Below, one piece after another: positions 10,149-19,361 of a DNA stretch of 64,000 bases. Source of the DNA: Clostridia bacterium (GTDB lineage: Bacteria > Bacillota > Peptococcia > DRI-13 > UBA5745); assembly GCA_018434325.1 (NCBI GenBank), contig JAHDPO010000049.1, forward strand, positions 58,534 to 122,533, in the 5' to 3' direction. Numbering within the stretch: position 1 is the first letter of the stretch; every line of letters starts with the position of its first letter. The notes beneath the pieces were generated by a model. The model worked only from the letters and a program-made list of their open reading frames with translations. It searched no databases and was not told the origin of the DNA. The position numbers and the translations under genes are program-made.

Positions 10149-12887
10149 TTACTTCTTAGCCACAGCCCGCTTGACCGCCTTGGTGATTTCACCGAAGATG
10201 AGCGGCATGATAGCAATCAGCAGCACCACATCCCAATCAGAAAAATGGAATTGGGTCAGGTTGAAGATGTCCCGGAAAGTGGGCACGACCATAACCACCA
10301 GCAGCAAAGCAAAGGATACGATAGTGGCCAGGTTCATGTTTTTATTGCTGAATATACCAATCTTGAAGATGGAATATTTTTCAGAACGGGCGGAGTAGGC
10401 CCGCAGCAATTCACAGGAGATGATGGTAACAAAAGCATAGGTACGGCCGGTAGCCAAGCCTATCTCCGTAAGCATGCCGCCGCCCCGCTGGCAACCCAGC
10501 CAGAAGGAGAAGAGCACTGCCGCCGTCATAACCAGCGCCTGAACAGCGATGTTGATGATCATACCGGTGTTGATGATGGGTTCGGAAGGATTGCGGGGCG
10601 GGTCGTTCATCAGGCCCGGCTCCTTCTTCTCGGTACCCAGAGCCAAGGCCGGGAAGGCGTCGGTGACCAGGTTAACCCAAAGCAGATGGATAGGCAGCAA
10701 AGGAATGGCCCACTGGAAGATCATGGCCATGAAAATGATCAGGATCTCGCCCACATTACAGGACATCAGGAAGAAAACGAATTTGCGGATGTTGCTGTAG
10801 ATAACACGGCCTTCTTCCACAGCCTCGACGATACTGGCAAAGTTGTCGTCGGTGATGATCATATCCGCCGTTTCTTTGGTGACGTCGGTACCGGTGATGC
10901 CCATGGCCACACCGATATCCGCTCTCTTTAAGGCAGGAGCATCGTTGACGCCGTCGCCGGTCATGGCGGCGATTTCGCCGTTATTCTTCACGGCCTGGAC
11001 AATGCGAACCTTGTGCTCAGGGGATACCCGGGCAAAAACGCTGACGGTCTTAACGACTTCATCCAGCTCTTTATCGCTCATTTTGTTCAAGTCGGAACCG
11101 GCCATAACCTGATCTTCCCGCTCGATGATTCCCAAATCCCTGGCGATGGCGGCAGCCGTGTCTTTGTAGTCGCCGGTGATCATGATAACCCGGATACCGG
11201 CAGTCTTACAGACCTTAATGGCTTCAATAGCCTCCACCCGGGGCAAGTCGATCATACCAACCAGACCGGTAAAAACCAGATCCTTTTCGTCGGCTTCCGG
11301 ACTGGGATGGGAGGGTACTTCCGCCGCCGGCTTAAATGCCATGGCCAATACCCGCAGGGCCTGGCTGGCCAGTTTTTTATTTTGGGCCAGGATATCATCA
11401 ATATCCTGCTGGGTAATATCCTCGACCCTGCCGTCCCGCCGCAAAATCTTGGTGCAGAGACTGACCAGAATATCAGGAGCGCCTTTGGTATAGGCCATTA
11501 ATTCGTCCTGCTCATTCTTGTGGAAGGTCGTCATCAGCTTACGTTGAGAATCAAAAGGAATCTCCTGTAAACGAGGCTGTTTCTTATTCAGCAGCTCTCT
11601 GGTCATACCGACCTTGGCTGCGGTTACCACCATAGCGCCTTCCGTAGGATCACCGTGGATCTTCCAGAGATCATTGCCGTCGGCGGTGTCATGCTCCAGG
11701 CGGCTGTCATTGCAAAGACCCTGGATTTCCAGCAGCCGGTAAATAGCCGGCTCGGCAGCCATATCGACTTTATTGCCGTCGATAGTTAAGTCACCTACGG
11801 GGCAATAGCCTTCGCCGGTTACGTTAATCTCGACGCCGGGAATATACATTTTGACGGTGGTCATCTGATTCTGGGTCAGAGTACCCGTCTTATCGGAACA
11901 AATAACGGTGGTGCTGCCCAGGGTTTCCACAGCATGAAGCTTCTTCATGATGGCTCTGTGCTTGACCATCCGCTGCATGCCCAGGGCCAATACGATGGTT
12001 ACTACTGCCGGCAGGCCTTCGGGAATGGCCGCCACCGCCAGGCTGACTGCCGTCATGAACATTTCCAGCATGTCTTCGCCTCTGAGGAGACCCATAACAA
12101 AGACGACGGCGCAAATTGCCAGGCAAGCCGTACCCAAAACCTTGCCTAATTGGTTTAATTTCCTCTGCAGAGGCGTATCTTCTTCCTCATCCTCCTGGAT
12201 CATCTCGGCAATCTTGCCGATTACCGTATTCATACCGGTGGAGGTGACTATGCCCTGGCCTCGGCCATAAGTAATCAATGTGCTCATAAAGCCGCTGTTG
12301 ATCTGATCACCCAGGCCGATATCGCCTTCCAGCTTGGCGTCGGCATATTTTTCTACCGGTACCGATTCGCCGGTTAAAGCAGCTTCTTCAACCTTTAAAT
12401 TGACCGTTTCCATCAAACGCAAATCAGCCGGAATATAGTCGCCGGTTTCCAGAACAACCAAGTCGCCGGGCACCAGCTGAACTGCCGGAATCACCAAATG
12501 TTCGCCATCCCGGATTACTTTCGCGTTGGGAGCCGACATCTTTTTCAGCGCTTCCAGGGCTTTACCGGCCCGGTATTCCTGGGAAACGCCCAAACAGGCA
12601 TTAACGATAACGATAGCAATAATCACCAGGGAGTCTACGACTTCCCCCACCAGCATGGAAACTATGCTGGCAATAATAAGAATAATAACCATGTAGTCCT
12701 TGAACTGCTCAAAAAACATTTGCAGCAAAGTAGCCCCTTGCTTATGAGCCAATTCATTGGGTCCATACTTCTCCAGCCGGGCAGACGCCTCGGCAGCAGT
12801 CAGGCCCTTTGTCCTGTCTGTTCCCAATTCCTTGCACACAGCCTCCATGTTTAACTGATACCATGGATCTTTTTGCACCAACAACAC
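10149..12887 (-). CDS. P-type cation ATPase (PacL/SERCA-like, Ca2+ or Mn2+ export)
   Basis: 912-residue P2A-type ATPase of the cytoplasmic membrane. Domains in order: cation ATPase N-terminal domain (to about 70), actuator domain with TGES (about 173-176), phosphorylation motif DKTGTLT (about residue 335), nucleotide-binding domain, hinge TGDGVNDAPALKRADIGVAMG, and C-terminal membrane helices. The membrane motif AIPEGLP in the fourth helix is typical of Ca2+/Mn2+ pumps. The long leader carries a yybP-ykoY motif, which senses Mn2+ and often precedes exporters. Manganese (with or without calcium) efflux is therefore the best guess; the protein sequence alone would be called a calcium pump. It is transcribed from its own promoter inside the 3' end of yerC. 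Confidence 0.93.
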   Translation of the reverse strand: MLLVQKDPWYQLNMEAVCKELGTDRTKGLTAAEASARLEKYGPNELAHKQGATLLQMFFEQFKDYMVIILIIASIVSMLVGEVVDSLVIIAIVIVNACLGVSQEYRAGKALEALKKMSAPNAKVIRDGEHLVIPAVQLVPGDLVVLETGDYIPADLRLMETVNLKVEEAALTGESVPVEKYADAKLEGDIGLGDQINSGFMSTLITYGRGQGIVTSTGMNTVIGKIAEMIQEDEEEDTPLQRKLNQLGKVLGTACLAICAVVFVMGLLRGEDMLEMFMTAVSLAVAAIPEGLPAVVTIVLALGMQRMVKHRAIMKKLHAVETLGSTTVICSDKTGTLTQNQMTTVKMYIPGVEINVTGEGYCPVGDLTIDGNKVDMAAEPAIYRLLEIQGLCNDSRLEHDTADGNDLWKIHGDPTEGAMVVTAAKVGMTRELLNKKQPRLQEIPFDSQRKLMTTFHKNEQDELMAYTKGAPDILVSLCTKILRRDGRVEDITQQDIDDILAQNKKLASQALRVLAMAFKPAAEVPSHPSPEADEKDLVFTGLVGMIDLPRVEAIEAIKVCKTAGIRVIMITGDYKDTAAAIARDLGIIEREDQVMAGSDLNKMSDKELDEVVKTVSVFARVSPEHKVRIVQAVKNNGEIAAMTGDGVNDAPALKRADIGVAMGITGTDVTKETADMIITDDNFASIVEAVEEGRVIYSNIRKFVFFLMSCNVGEILIIFMAMIFQWAIPLLPIHLLWVNLVTDAFPALALGTEKKEPGLMNDPPRNPSEPIINTGMIINIAVQALVMTAAVLFSFWLGCQRGGGMLTEIGLATGRTYAFVTIISCELLRAYSARSEKYSIFKIGIFSNKNMNLATIVSFALLLVVMVVPTFRDIFNLTQFHFSDWDVVLLIAIMPLIFGEITKAVKRAVAKK

Positions 12888-12999
12888 CCCTTTTCTTTGT
12901 TTCCCGCTTTTTCCTTATATACTGCTCTTGTCTGTTTTGATTAAACGTACTATACAGTATCCTCTTTTTTCTTTTCCCTTATTCTGCCACAGAGAGAAT

Positions 13000-13060
13000 A
13001 GACAAAAAAAGACCTTATTTCCATACCATGTCATCCATGAGTTTGGAAACAAAGGTCTTA
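13000..13060 (-). terminator. Riboswitch-linked intrinsic terminator
   Basis: On the minus strand AAGACCTT (13053-13060) can pair with AAGGTCTT (13008-13015), enclosing further complementarity (GTTTCCA with TGGAAAT, CATG with CATG), and is followed by a run of T. The 5' arm overlaps the conserved GACCTTTG closing strand of the aptamer, so aptamer folding and terminator folding are mutually exclusive. That is the expected ON-switch arrangement for ligand-induced antitermination. Confidence 0.75.
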
Positions 13061-13153
13061 CTCTCACAAAGTGTGTTACTGACCGGGTCGGATATGCTCC
13101 AGCCGGAATGGCGATCAGTAAATCCGCTTTAGCAGCGGCGAGTTACTCCCCTT
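13050..13153 (-). ncRNA. yybP-ykoY (manganese) riboswitch
   Basis: The minus-strand leader of the P-type ATPase begins AAAGGGGAGTAACT and ends with GAGTAAGACCTTTG. These are the conserved ends of the yybP-ykoY class, with P1 formed by AAAGG/CCTTT. Helices lie between them: GCCGCTGCTAAAGCGG-like, then TTACTGATCGCC...GACCCGGTCAGTAA. The class is known to bind Mn2+ and to control Mn2+ exporters and P-type ATPases, matching the gene 160 bp downstream. Recognised by eye from the conserved ends; a covariance-model search would settle it. Confidence 0.85.
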
Positions 13154-13183
13154 TATTAATACGTTAATCTTGCCGACTTTTTT

Positions 13184-13212
13184 ACTTTATCATTTATTGT
13201 CCTTGCCGTCAA
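13184..13212 (-). promoter_or_regulatory. SigA-type promoter of the riboswitch/ATPase transcript
   Basis: On the minus strand TTGACG (13207-13212) and TAAAGT (13184-13189) are 17 bp apart. Transcription would start near 13177, about 24 bases before the aptamer. The promoter overlaps the last codons of yerC. Confidence 0.6.
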
Positions 13213-13525
13213 CGCCTAAATCTTCCTTTTTATTCGCTAAATGACGGTCAAGGATCTGCCGGTAACCATCAGCGCCATAATAGAGGCATTTTTTAACCCG
13301 GCTGATGGTAGCGGTGCTGACGCCGGTTTCTTCAATAATGTCAGAATAAGTGCGGTCTTCGGTCAGCATCTTCACCACTTTCCAGCGCTGAGCCATCGCC
13401 TTGATTTCGCCGACCGTGCAAAGGTCTTCAAAAAACCGATAACATTCTTCCTGATTCTCCAGAGACAGCACGGCTTTGTACAGATCGTCCACCATAGGTT
13501 CCTGAAGCCTGGATTGGTAGGTCAA
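13190..13525 (-). CDS. yerC: YerC/YecD family TrpR-like DNA-binding protein
   Basis: Small helix-turn-helix protein of the Trp-repressor superfamily, YerC/YecD branch. The core ECYRFFEDLCTVGEIKAMAQRWKVVKML and the HTH segment TGVSTATISRVKKCLYYGADGY are diagnostic. Length is 111 residues from the preferred start. Three starts are possible: ATG at 13564 (poor ribosome site), ATG at 13531 (only one base from GGAGG) and TTG at 13525. The TTG has GGAGG at an ideal 7-base distance and is chosen. In Bacillota this protein usually sits alone and is thought to regulate transcription; its ligand is not known. The 3' end overlaps the ATPase promoter. Confidence 0.9.
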   Translation of the reverse strand: MTYQSRLQEPMVDDLYKAVLSLENQEECYRFFEDLCTVGEIKAMAQRWKVVKMLTEDRTYSDIIEETGVSTATISRVKKCLYYGADGYRQILDRHLANKKEDLGVDGKDNK

Positions 13526-13568
13526 GGCCATCCCTCCTTCAAATAGTACAGGGTTCGTTAACATTCTT

Positions 13569-13769
13569 TCAGCTGGTAAAAGAAGAAGTCAAAATCTCTG
13601 CCGCTTCCTGGGCTTCAGATTCCGCCACTAAAACCTCCACAGGGCTCGAGGCCCCCATTTGAGGCGCTCCCAAGGGACGGAGCATCACTAAAATTCCTTC
13701 CATCTCCAGCAGTGATTTATACTGATCCGCCATTACCTGATTTTGAGCTATATAAACTACGGTCCACAT
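13569..13769 (-). CDS. DUF2007-like small protein
   Basis: 66-residue soluble protein resembling the DUF2007 (putative signal-transducing) family: a beta-alpha-beta start WTVVYIAQNQVMADQYKSLLEMEGI, then VEVLVAESEAQEAAEIL. This GlnB-like fold is often annotated only as hypothetical. An AGAGGGGAGA ribosome site precedes the ATG. It lies between coaD and yerC on the same strand, with a 31-bp gap from coaD, so it is probably cotranscribed. The exact role is unknown. Confidence 0.75.
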   Translation of the reverse strand: MWTVVYIAQNQVMADQYKSLLEMEGILVMLRPLGAPQMGASSPVEVLVAESEAQEAAEILTSSFTS

Positions 13770-13801
13770 GTTGAACTCTCCCCTCTTTCCTTCATCCGCG
13801 A

Positions 13802-14311
13802 TCAGAGGCTGTTGAGACTTTCCGGATTAGTATTGTCTGCAAATTTGCTTTTCAGGGCTTTTTCCACCCCGGGAGTTACCAGGCCGGCCACCCTGGCATT
13901 GGAACTGGCTACCTGCTTGATCATGGAAGAACTGATGAAGGAATACTCGGCGCATGACATCAGAAAAATAGTTTCTATCCCCTCATCTAAATATTTATTG
14001 ATCGCCGCCACCTGCATTTCATATTCATAATCCGAAACAGCCCGCAGCCCCCGGATGATAGCATTGGCGCCGATCTTTCTGGCCAGATCGACAGTCAAAG
14101 AATCATAGACCTCAATACTGCAATTGGGCAGGTGGACGATGGCTTCCTCCATAAGCGCCCGCCTTTCTTCCAAGCTAAACAGGGCGCGCTTATAATTTTG
14201 ATCGGCAATGGCAATCACTACTTGATCAAATAGCCGGCAAGCTCTTTCCGCAATGTGAATATGGCCTACGGTCACCGGGTCAAAGGTGCCCGGATAAATT
14301 GCAATGCTCAT
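13802..14311 (-). CDS. coaD: Phosphopantetheine adenylyltransferase
   Basis: Transfers AMP from ATP to 4'-phosphopantetheine, the penultimate step of coenzyme A synthesis. The nucleotidyltransferase signature is at the N-terminus (YPGTFDPVTVGHIHI, with the T/HxGH-type motif), with RGLRAVSDYEYEMQ near residue 90 and SSSMIKQVAS near 130, all typical of CoaD. At 169 residues the length is normal. It is 57 bp downstream of dnaE on the same strand. Firm identification. Confidence 0.96.
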   Translation of the reverse strand: MSIAIYPGTFDPVTVGHIHIAERACRLFDQVVIAIADQNYKRALFSLEERRALMEEAIVHLPNCSIEVYDSLTVDLARKIGANAIIRGLRAVSDYEYEMQVAAINKYLDEGIETIFLMSCAEYSFISSSMIKQVASSNARVAGLVTPGVEKALKSKFADNTNPESLNSL

Positions 14312-14368
14312 TTTCTCCCTTCCTTTCCCCTTTTAATTCTTGATTGCACTAAAATATCCTGCTTCTTT

Positions 14369-17300
14369 TTATACTGCAGGGGGCTCTTTTCTGGCCTTTT
14401 CTTTTAAAACCACTTTTTCTTCACCCAACAGCGCAACCAAATCCTTCAACAAAAGGTCGCTGCCGTCAATTTTCGGCCAAAAGTCAACGGCCAGAGCCCG
14501 CTTTTGCTTTGCATAAAATAAATAAACGGGGATAGGGCCGCAGTGCCTGTTCATCAAACCGCGCAGCTGATCCATCACTTCTTGATCGGGGGCTTCCTGA
14601 TCCGGTAAAGACAGCCAAAGCTGACGGCGTTCCAAAGAGGCCCTGCCGGTTTCTGAAGAAACCCTGCCGGCTGCGGTATCCAGGATATCCACATCCTGAG
14701 TGACCCAAAGTGGCAAACGCTCCGCCTTGTCCTGGGCCGCCGGCCCGCTGCCGGGAGAACTATCCGGGAAGCTGCCCGGGAAGCTGCCGAAGGAACTGTC
14801 GGAGGAACTGCGGCTGGGCAAGCCATCACTGTTGTCAAACATTTTTTGACGGTCGGAACTGCCCTCAGCCGGGCTTTCTTCCATACCGCCCAACACTTCC
14901 AGTTTCTCCAGAAACAGCTTAGGCTGCTCTTCCTGACCCTGATAGCGTCCCTTGATCACCACAGCCAGGTCATTGGCCAAGCGGGGGGCCATTTCTTCAA
15001 AAAGCTTGGGAAACACCAGCACGTCCACGCTGCCGGTCAGATCCTCCAGCCGGAAGCTGGCCATCATTTGGCCCCGCTTCGTCACCGTCCGTCGGTATTC
15101 ATTGACAATGCCGCCTACCACCACCGGCAGATCCTCTTCTTCCGGCAGATCGTCAATGTGATGGCTGATCTTTTTTTCCACCAGTCCCACATAAGGCCTC
15201 AGGGGGTGGCCGGAGAGATACAAGCCCATTACCTCTTTTTCTTTGGTCAGGATATTTCTGGGATCGATCTCCTCTTTTTCCGGCAGAGGAAAGCTGTCTT
15301 CCTGTGGTTTGATCTCCGGCGAGAGATCAAACAGAGATATTTGGTTGCTGGCTCCGTCTTTTTGCCAGGCTGCCGCCGTTTCCATGACTTGAGGCAATAT
15401 CTCCAGCAGTTGAGCCCGGTGGCCCGGCACGGAGGAAAAAGCTCCCGCCCAGATCAGATTTTCCATGACCCGGCGGTTGATTTGCGCCAGATTGACCCGG
15501 CGGCAGAAGCTTTCCAGGCTGGTATAAAGCCCATTGGCCCGTTCTTCGATAATCGCCTGGATGGCCGGCGCCCCCACCTGTTTGATAGCAGCCAAACCAA
15601 AACGAATGGCAGCGCCGTTGACACTGAAGCCGGGCAGGCTTTCGTTGACGTCGGGAGCCAGAATTTCAATGCCCCGCTGCCGGCATTCGTTGATATAAAA
15701 AGGCACTTTGTTTTTTGTTTCCATGACGCTGGAAAGCAGCGCCGCCATAAACTCCACAGGGTAATGAGCCTTGAGCCAGGCCGTCTGATAAGCGACGAGA
15801 GCGTAGGCCGCCGAATGGCTTTTGTTGAAGCCGTAACCGGAGAAGTATTCCATCAGCTCGAAAATCTTGCGGGCCACATCCTCGGCCACGCCGTTTTTCT
15901 TGGCCCCGTCCACGAAGGTCTGACGGTAAGCAGCCAGCACCTCCGGCTTTTTCTTGCCCATGGCCCGGCGCAGCTGATCGGCTTCGCCCAGGGTCAAGCC
16001 CCCCATGTCGCCGGCGATTCGCATAACTTGCTCCTGATAGAGGATAACGCCGTAAGTGGTATCCAATATGGCTTCCAGCATGGGATGCAGATAGGCGTTG
16101 GGTACCTGGCCGTGGCGGCGGCGGATAAAATCCTCCACCATGCCGCTGCCCAAAGGTCCAGGCCTGTATAAAGCCACCAAGGCCACGATGTCGTCAAAGC
16201 GCTCCGGCTTTAATTCCCGGATGATTTGGCGCAGACCGTCGCTTTCCAGCTGGAAAATACCGATGGTATCGCCATCGGACAAAAGCTTATAAGTCTCTTT
16301 GTCGTCAAGAGGCAGGCGGTCAATATCGACATTGACGCCCTTGCTTTGACGGATCAGCTCCACGGCGTCACCGATGACCGTCAAGGTCCGCAGGCCCAAA
16401 AGGTCCATTTTTAACAGGCCGATGGCCTCCACGGTATCTTTTTCAAACTGCGTGCAAGGCAAGCCGTCCGACGATCTCTGCATCGGCAGGTAAGTTTCCA
16501 GAGGCCGGCCGGAGATTACCAGGCCGGCGGCATGGACGCCGCTGTGCCGGGGCAAGCCTTCAAGGGATTTGGCCACCTTGATTAAGCCCGCCACCTGTTC
16601 GTCTTCTTCCGTCAGTGTCCTTAATTCCTTGGATAATTGCAAAGCCCTGTCCAAGGTAATATTCAGTTCAAAGGGCACCAGCTTGGCAGTTTTGTCTACT
16701 ATGGCCAAGGGAATACCCATGGCCCGGCCGGCATCCCGAATGGCAGCCTTCGCCGCCATGGTGCCGAAGGTGATGATCTGGCTGACCTTATCCCGTCCAT
16801 AACGTTCAATAACGTATTCGATGACCTCGCCCCGCCGCAGGTAGCAGACGTCAATATCAATATCCGGCATGCTGATTCGCTCCGGATTGAGAAAGCGCTC
16901 AAACAAAAGATCGTAAGCCAAAGGATCGATATTAGTAATGCCCAGGCTATAGGACACAATACTGCCGGCGGCGGAGCCACGGCCGGGCCCTACATAAATA
17001 CCTCTTTCCCGGGCAAAACGGATAAAATCCCAAACAATCAGAAAATAGCCGGGGAAGCCCATATTCTCAATAACGGAAAGCTCGTAATCCAAACGCTGAC
17101 GAGGGGACATCTCCTTATCCCGCACTTTATCCACAGAGCCGGGATAGCGCTCCTCCAGCCCCTTCTCACAAAGCTGCCGCAAGTAAGAGGCCTCGTCTTT
17201 CTGGCCGGCAGGCAAAGGATAAGGAGGCAGATGATTATGGCCGAATTCCATTTCCACCTGGCAGCGCCGGGCAATTTTTACGGTATTGGCCAAAGCCTCG

Positions 17301-18076
17301 GGATAATCGCCAAAGAGCAGCTTCATCTCTTCAGGGCTTTTTAGATAAAATTCCTGAGTTTCAAACTGCATTCTGGCCGTATCCGCCAGGGTTTTGCCCG
17401 TCTGAATGCACAGCAAAACATCCTGGACATAGGCGTCTTCCCGGCTGACGTAATGCAGGTCGTTGGTAGCCACCAGAGGTATGCCTGTCTCCTCGTGAAT
17501 CCGGATCAGGCCACCATTGACCGAGGTTTGATTCTCCAGGCCATGATCCTGCAGCTCCAGATAAAAATTACCCCGGCCAAATATGGCGTCATAAGCCAAA
17601 GCCGCTTCTTTAGCCTCATCGGGCTTGCCCGCCATTAATAAGCCGGGGATTTGGCCGGCCAGGCAGGCAGAAAGGCCGATCAGGCCCTGAGCATTAGCCT
17701 GCAAAAGCTCCATGTCGATCCTTGGTTTATAATAAAAGCCTTCCAGCCAGCTGCGGGAGACTAATTTGATCAAATTTTCGTAGCCCTTCTGGTTTTCTGC
17801 CAGCAAAACCAAGTGATAGGGCTTTTCGTCCAAACCGGCCACCTTGTCCCAGCGGCTTCTGGGGGCCACGTACACCTCACAGCCGATGACCGGGTGGATG
17901 CCGGCTTTTTTGGCTTCTTTGTAAAACTCCACGACGCCGTACATCACGCCGTGGTCGGTAATAGCCAGGGAATCCATACCCAGCTCCTTAGCCCGGGCAA
18001 GCAGCGACCGTATTTTGCAGGCGCCGTCCAGCAAGCTGTAGCAGGTATGATTATGTAAATGCACAAATTCTGTCAT
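14369..18076 (-). CDS. dnaE: DNA polymerase III alpha subunit (DnaE type)
   Basis: Replicative or lagging-strand polymerase, about 1235 residues. Visible in order: N-terminal PHP domain (VHLHNHTCYSLLDGA), polymerase palm with PDIDIDVCYLRRGEVI and the DIDVD-type carboxylates (about 400), LLKMDLLGLRTL, the finger region with YQEQVMRIAGDMGGLTLGEAD, an HhH region and a C-terminal OB fold (VVVGGIVNEYRRTVTKRGQMMASFRLEDLTG). The tail contains a Ser/Gly/Pro-rich insertion (about 1090-1130). ATG at 18076 is chosen because GGAGG lies 9 bases upstream; an in-frame upstream start at 18103 lacks a ribosome site. Confidence 0.96.
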   Translation of the reverse strand: MTEFVHLHNHTCYSLLDGACKIRSLLARAKELGMDSLAITDHGVMYGVVEFYKEAKKAGIHPVIGCEVYVAPRSRWDKVAGLDEKPYHLVLLAENQKGYENLIKLVSRSWLEGFYYKPRIDMELLQANAQGLIGLSACLAGQIPGLLMAGKPDEAKEAALAYDAIFGRGNFYLELQDHGLENQTSVNGGLIRIHEETGIPLVATNDLHYVSREDAYVQDVLLCIQTGKTLADTARMQFETQEFYLKSPEEMKLLFGDYPEALANTVKIARRCQVEMEFGHNHLPPYPLPAGQKDEASYLRQLCEKGLEERYPGSVDKVRDKEMSPRQRLDYELSVIENMGFPGYFLIVWDFIRFARERGIYVGPGRGSAAGSIVSYSLGITNIDPLAYDLLFERFLNPERISMPDIDIDVCYLRRGEVIEYVIERYGRDKVSQIITFGTMAAKAAIRDAGRAMGIPLAIVDKTAKLVPFELNITLDRALQLSKELRTLTEEDEQVAGLIKVAKSLEGLPRHSGVHAAGLVISGRPLETYLPMQRSSDGLPCTQFEKDTVEAIGLLKMDLLGLRTLTVIGDAVELIRQSKGVNVDIDRLPLDDKETYKLLSDGDTIGIFQLESDGLRQIIRELKPERFDDIVALVALYRPGPLGSGMVEDFIRRRHGQVPNAYLHPMLEAILDTTYGVILYQEQVMRIAGDMGGLTLGEADQLRRAMGKKKPEVLAAYRQTFVDGAKKNGVAEDVARKIFELMEYFSGYGFNKSHSAAYALVAYQTAWLKAHYPVEFMAALLSSVMETKNKVPFYINECRQRGIEILAPDVNESLPGFSVNGAAIRFGLAAIKQVGAPAIQAIIEERANGLYTSLESFCRRVNLAQINRRVMENLIWAGAFSSVPGHRAQLLEILPQVMETAAAWQKDGASNQISLFDLSPEIKPQEDSFPLPEKEEIDPRNILTKEKEVMGLYLSGHPLRPYVGLVEKKISHHIDDLPEEEDLPVVVGGIVNEYRRTVTKRGQMMASFRLEDLTGSVDVLVFPKLFEEMAPRLANDLAVVIKGRYQGQEEQPKLFLEKLEVLGGMEESPAEGSSDRQKMFDNSDGLPSRSSSDSSFGSFPGSFPDSSPGSGPAAQDKAERLPLWVTQDVDILDTAAGRVSSETGRASLERRQLWLSLPDQEAPDQEVMDQLRGLMNRHCGPIPVYLFYAKQKRALAVDFWPKIDGSDLLLKDLVALLGEEKVVLKEKARKEPPAV

Positions 18077-18152
18077 CAGCAAATAACCTCCGGGACTTCC
18101 CAATCGGGCAAAAACGCAGTATTATAAAAAATGCTAATCGCAATTAAAAACA

Positions 18153-18161
18153 TGGTATACT
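18153..18161 (+). promoter_or_regulatory. Extended -10 promoter of yqeY
   Basis: TGGTATACT, an extended TGn -10 element, lies 41 bp before the yqeY start. No good -35 hexamer is seen, as expected for an extended -10 promoter. The region between dnaE and yqeY is AT-rich and divergent. Confidence 0.45.
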
Positions 18162-18201
18162 ACTAAATAAAATATAAAATTACAAAAAGGAGTGTTGCAG
18201 C

Positions 18202-18660
18202 ATGCCGCTTGCAGAGCAGCTTAATCAGGAGATGAAAGAGGCCATGAAGGCCAAGGAGGAAGGAAAGCTGAAGCTCTCCGTCATCCGCATGGTCAAATCC
18301 GCCATCAAATATCAGGAAATTGAAAAAGGCGAGAGCCTCAGCGATGAGGAAATCATCACCCTGATCTCCCGGGAGCTGAAACAGCGCCGGGAAGTGATTC
18401 CTGAATACGAAAAAAAAGGCCGCACCGATGTGATTGCCACTTTAAATCAGGAAATCAGCATCCTGATGACCTATTTGCCTAAGCAGCTGGAAGAAGGAGA
18501 GATCAGATCGCTGATCGCCGCAGCCATTGCTGAAACCGGCGCCGCCGGCCCGAAAGACATGGGCAAGGTCATGGGCAAAATCAGCGCCGCTACCAAAGGC
18601 AAAGCCGATGGCCGTCTCGTCAGCAGCCTGGTCAAAGAAATGCTGGAGCAACTGGGATAA
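18202..18660 (+). CDS. yqeY: GatB/YqeY domain protein
   Basis: 152-residue YqeY family protein, resembling the tail domain of the GatB amidotransferase subunit. The diagnostic pattern is visible: ...QEMKEAMKAKEEGKLKLSVIRMVKSAIK..., EEIITLISRELKQRREVIPEYEKKGR, and the C-terminal GPKDMGKVMGKISAATKGKADGRLVS. The family binds tRNA-like substrates or modulates amidation in an unsettled way. A GGAG site precedes the ATG. It stands alone on the plus strand, divergent from dnaE. Length is typical. Confidence 0.93.
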   Translation: MPLAEQLNQEMKEAMKAKEEGKLKLSVIRMVKSAIKYQEIEKGESLSDEEIITLISRELKQRREVIPEYEKKGRTDVIATLNQEISILMTYLPKQLEEGEIRSLIAAAIAETGAAGPKDMGKVMGKISAATKGKADGRLVSSLVKEMLEQLG

Positions 18661-18664
18661 CAGA

Positions 18665-18682
18665 GAGGGTGATATCACCCTC
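18665..18682. terminator. Perfect 18-bp palindrome between convergent genes
   Basis: GAGGGTGATATCACCCTC begins 4 bp after the yqeY stop and is exactly self-complementary. It lies between two convergent genes, so it may act as a weak two-way terminator, but there is no T-run on the plus strand. As an RNA hairpin it would have no proper loop unless the central bases open. Confidence 0.4.
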
Positions 18683-18722
18683 CCTTGTCCATCGCCTGCG
18701 GAAATTTTTTGCTCCTTCAAGC

Positions 18723-19283
18723 CTACTCGTCAAAAAGATCCGGCTGACAATAAGCCGTCTGGTGATGGCCCGGCACATCCTGAAACTCCTCCAGCAGTTT
18801 GGAGTATTTCAGCGAAAAATTAAAGGAAATAGCTATTTCCGGCTTCTGGATATCATAGGCCCGCAGCACAACCTTATCGGCATAAAACATGTATTGATAT
18901 TCATCATCCCGCCAGGTAATGCAGCAATTGCCTATCTTTAAGGTCACGTGACCCCACTCGTTGATGGAAAAACCCAGATAAGCGCTATTCGAATAGCGGC
19001 ACTGGCCGAAGCGGATGGCAATACTGCGATCCGGCTGATCCAGGAACGTAGAAAAATGCTCAAGAATCAGGCGGCAAGGAGGGCTGATCTCCTCCAGCAG
19101 CCGGCGCTCGGAGGCTACCATATCCTCAATCTGGCGAAACCGCAGCCGCTGGGAGTGAAACTCCGGATCCTTGTCCTCTTCCATATATTCGTCGGTAATC
19201 CGGCGAATAGTCTGGGTCAGCTCTTCCATGGCGGCAAGATAGCTTTCGTCCTTTTTTTCACGTTCTGACATATCAATACCCAT
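18723..19283 (-). CDS. Hypothetical protein, no recognised domain
   Basis: 186-residue soluble protein. The first half is a charged, probably coiled helix region (to about residue 75). The second half looks beta-rich: SIAIRFGQCRYSNSAYLGFSINEWGHVTLKIGNCCITWRDDEYQYMFYADKVVLRAYDI. No signal peptide or membrane segment. The upstream region offers ATG at 19283 or a second ATG four codons later; an AAAGGA element abuts the first, so the second is equally plausible. It converges on yqeY and stands alone. I do not recognise the family. Confidence 0.7.
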   Translation of the reverse strand: MGIDMSEREKKDESYLAAMEELTQTIRRITDEYMEEDKDPEFHSQRLRFRQIEDMVASERRLLEEISPPCRLILEHFSTFLDQPDRSIAIRFGQCRYSNSAYLGFSINEWGHVTLKIGNCCITWRDDEYQYMFYADKVVLRAYDIQKPEIAISFNFSLKYSKLLEEFQDVPGHHQTAYCQPDLFDE

Positions 19284-19361
19284 TCCTTTCCCTTACAGGC
19301 TCCCCCTGCCGATTCATCCACTTCTGCCTTACGGGTTTCGCCAGGACATAAAAAATATTCA

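Noticed and set aside
12928..13167. 79-residue plus-strand frame upstream of the ATPase
   Set aside because: Lies over the yybP-ykoY riboswitch and its terminator on the other strand.
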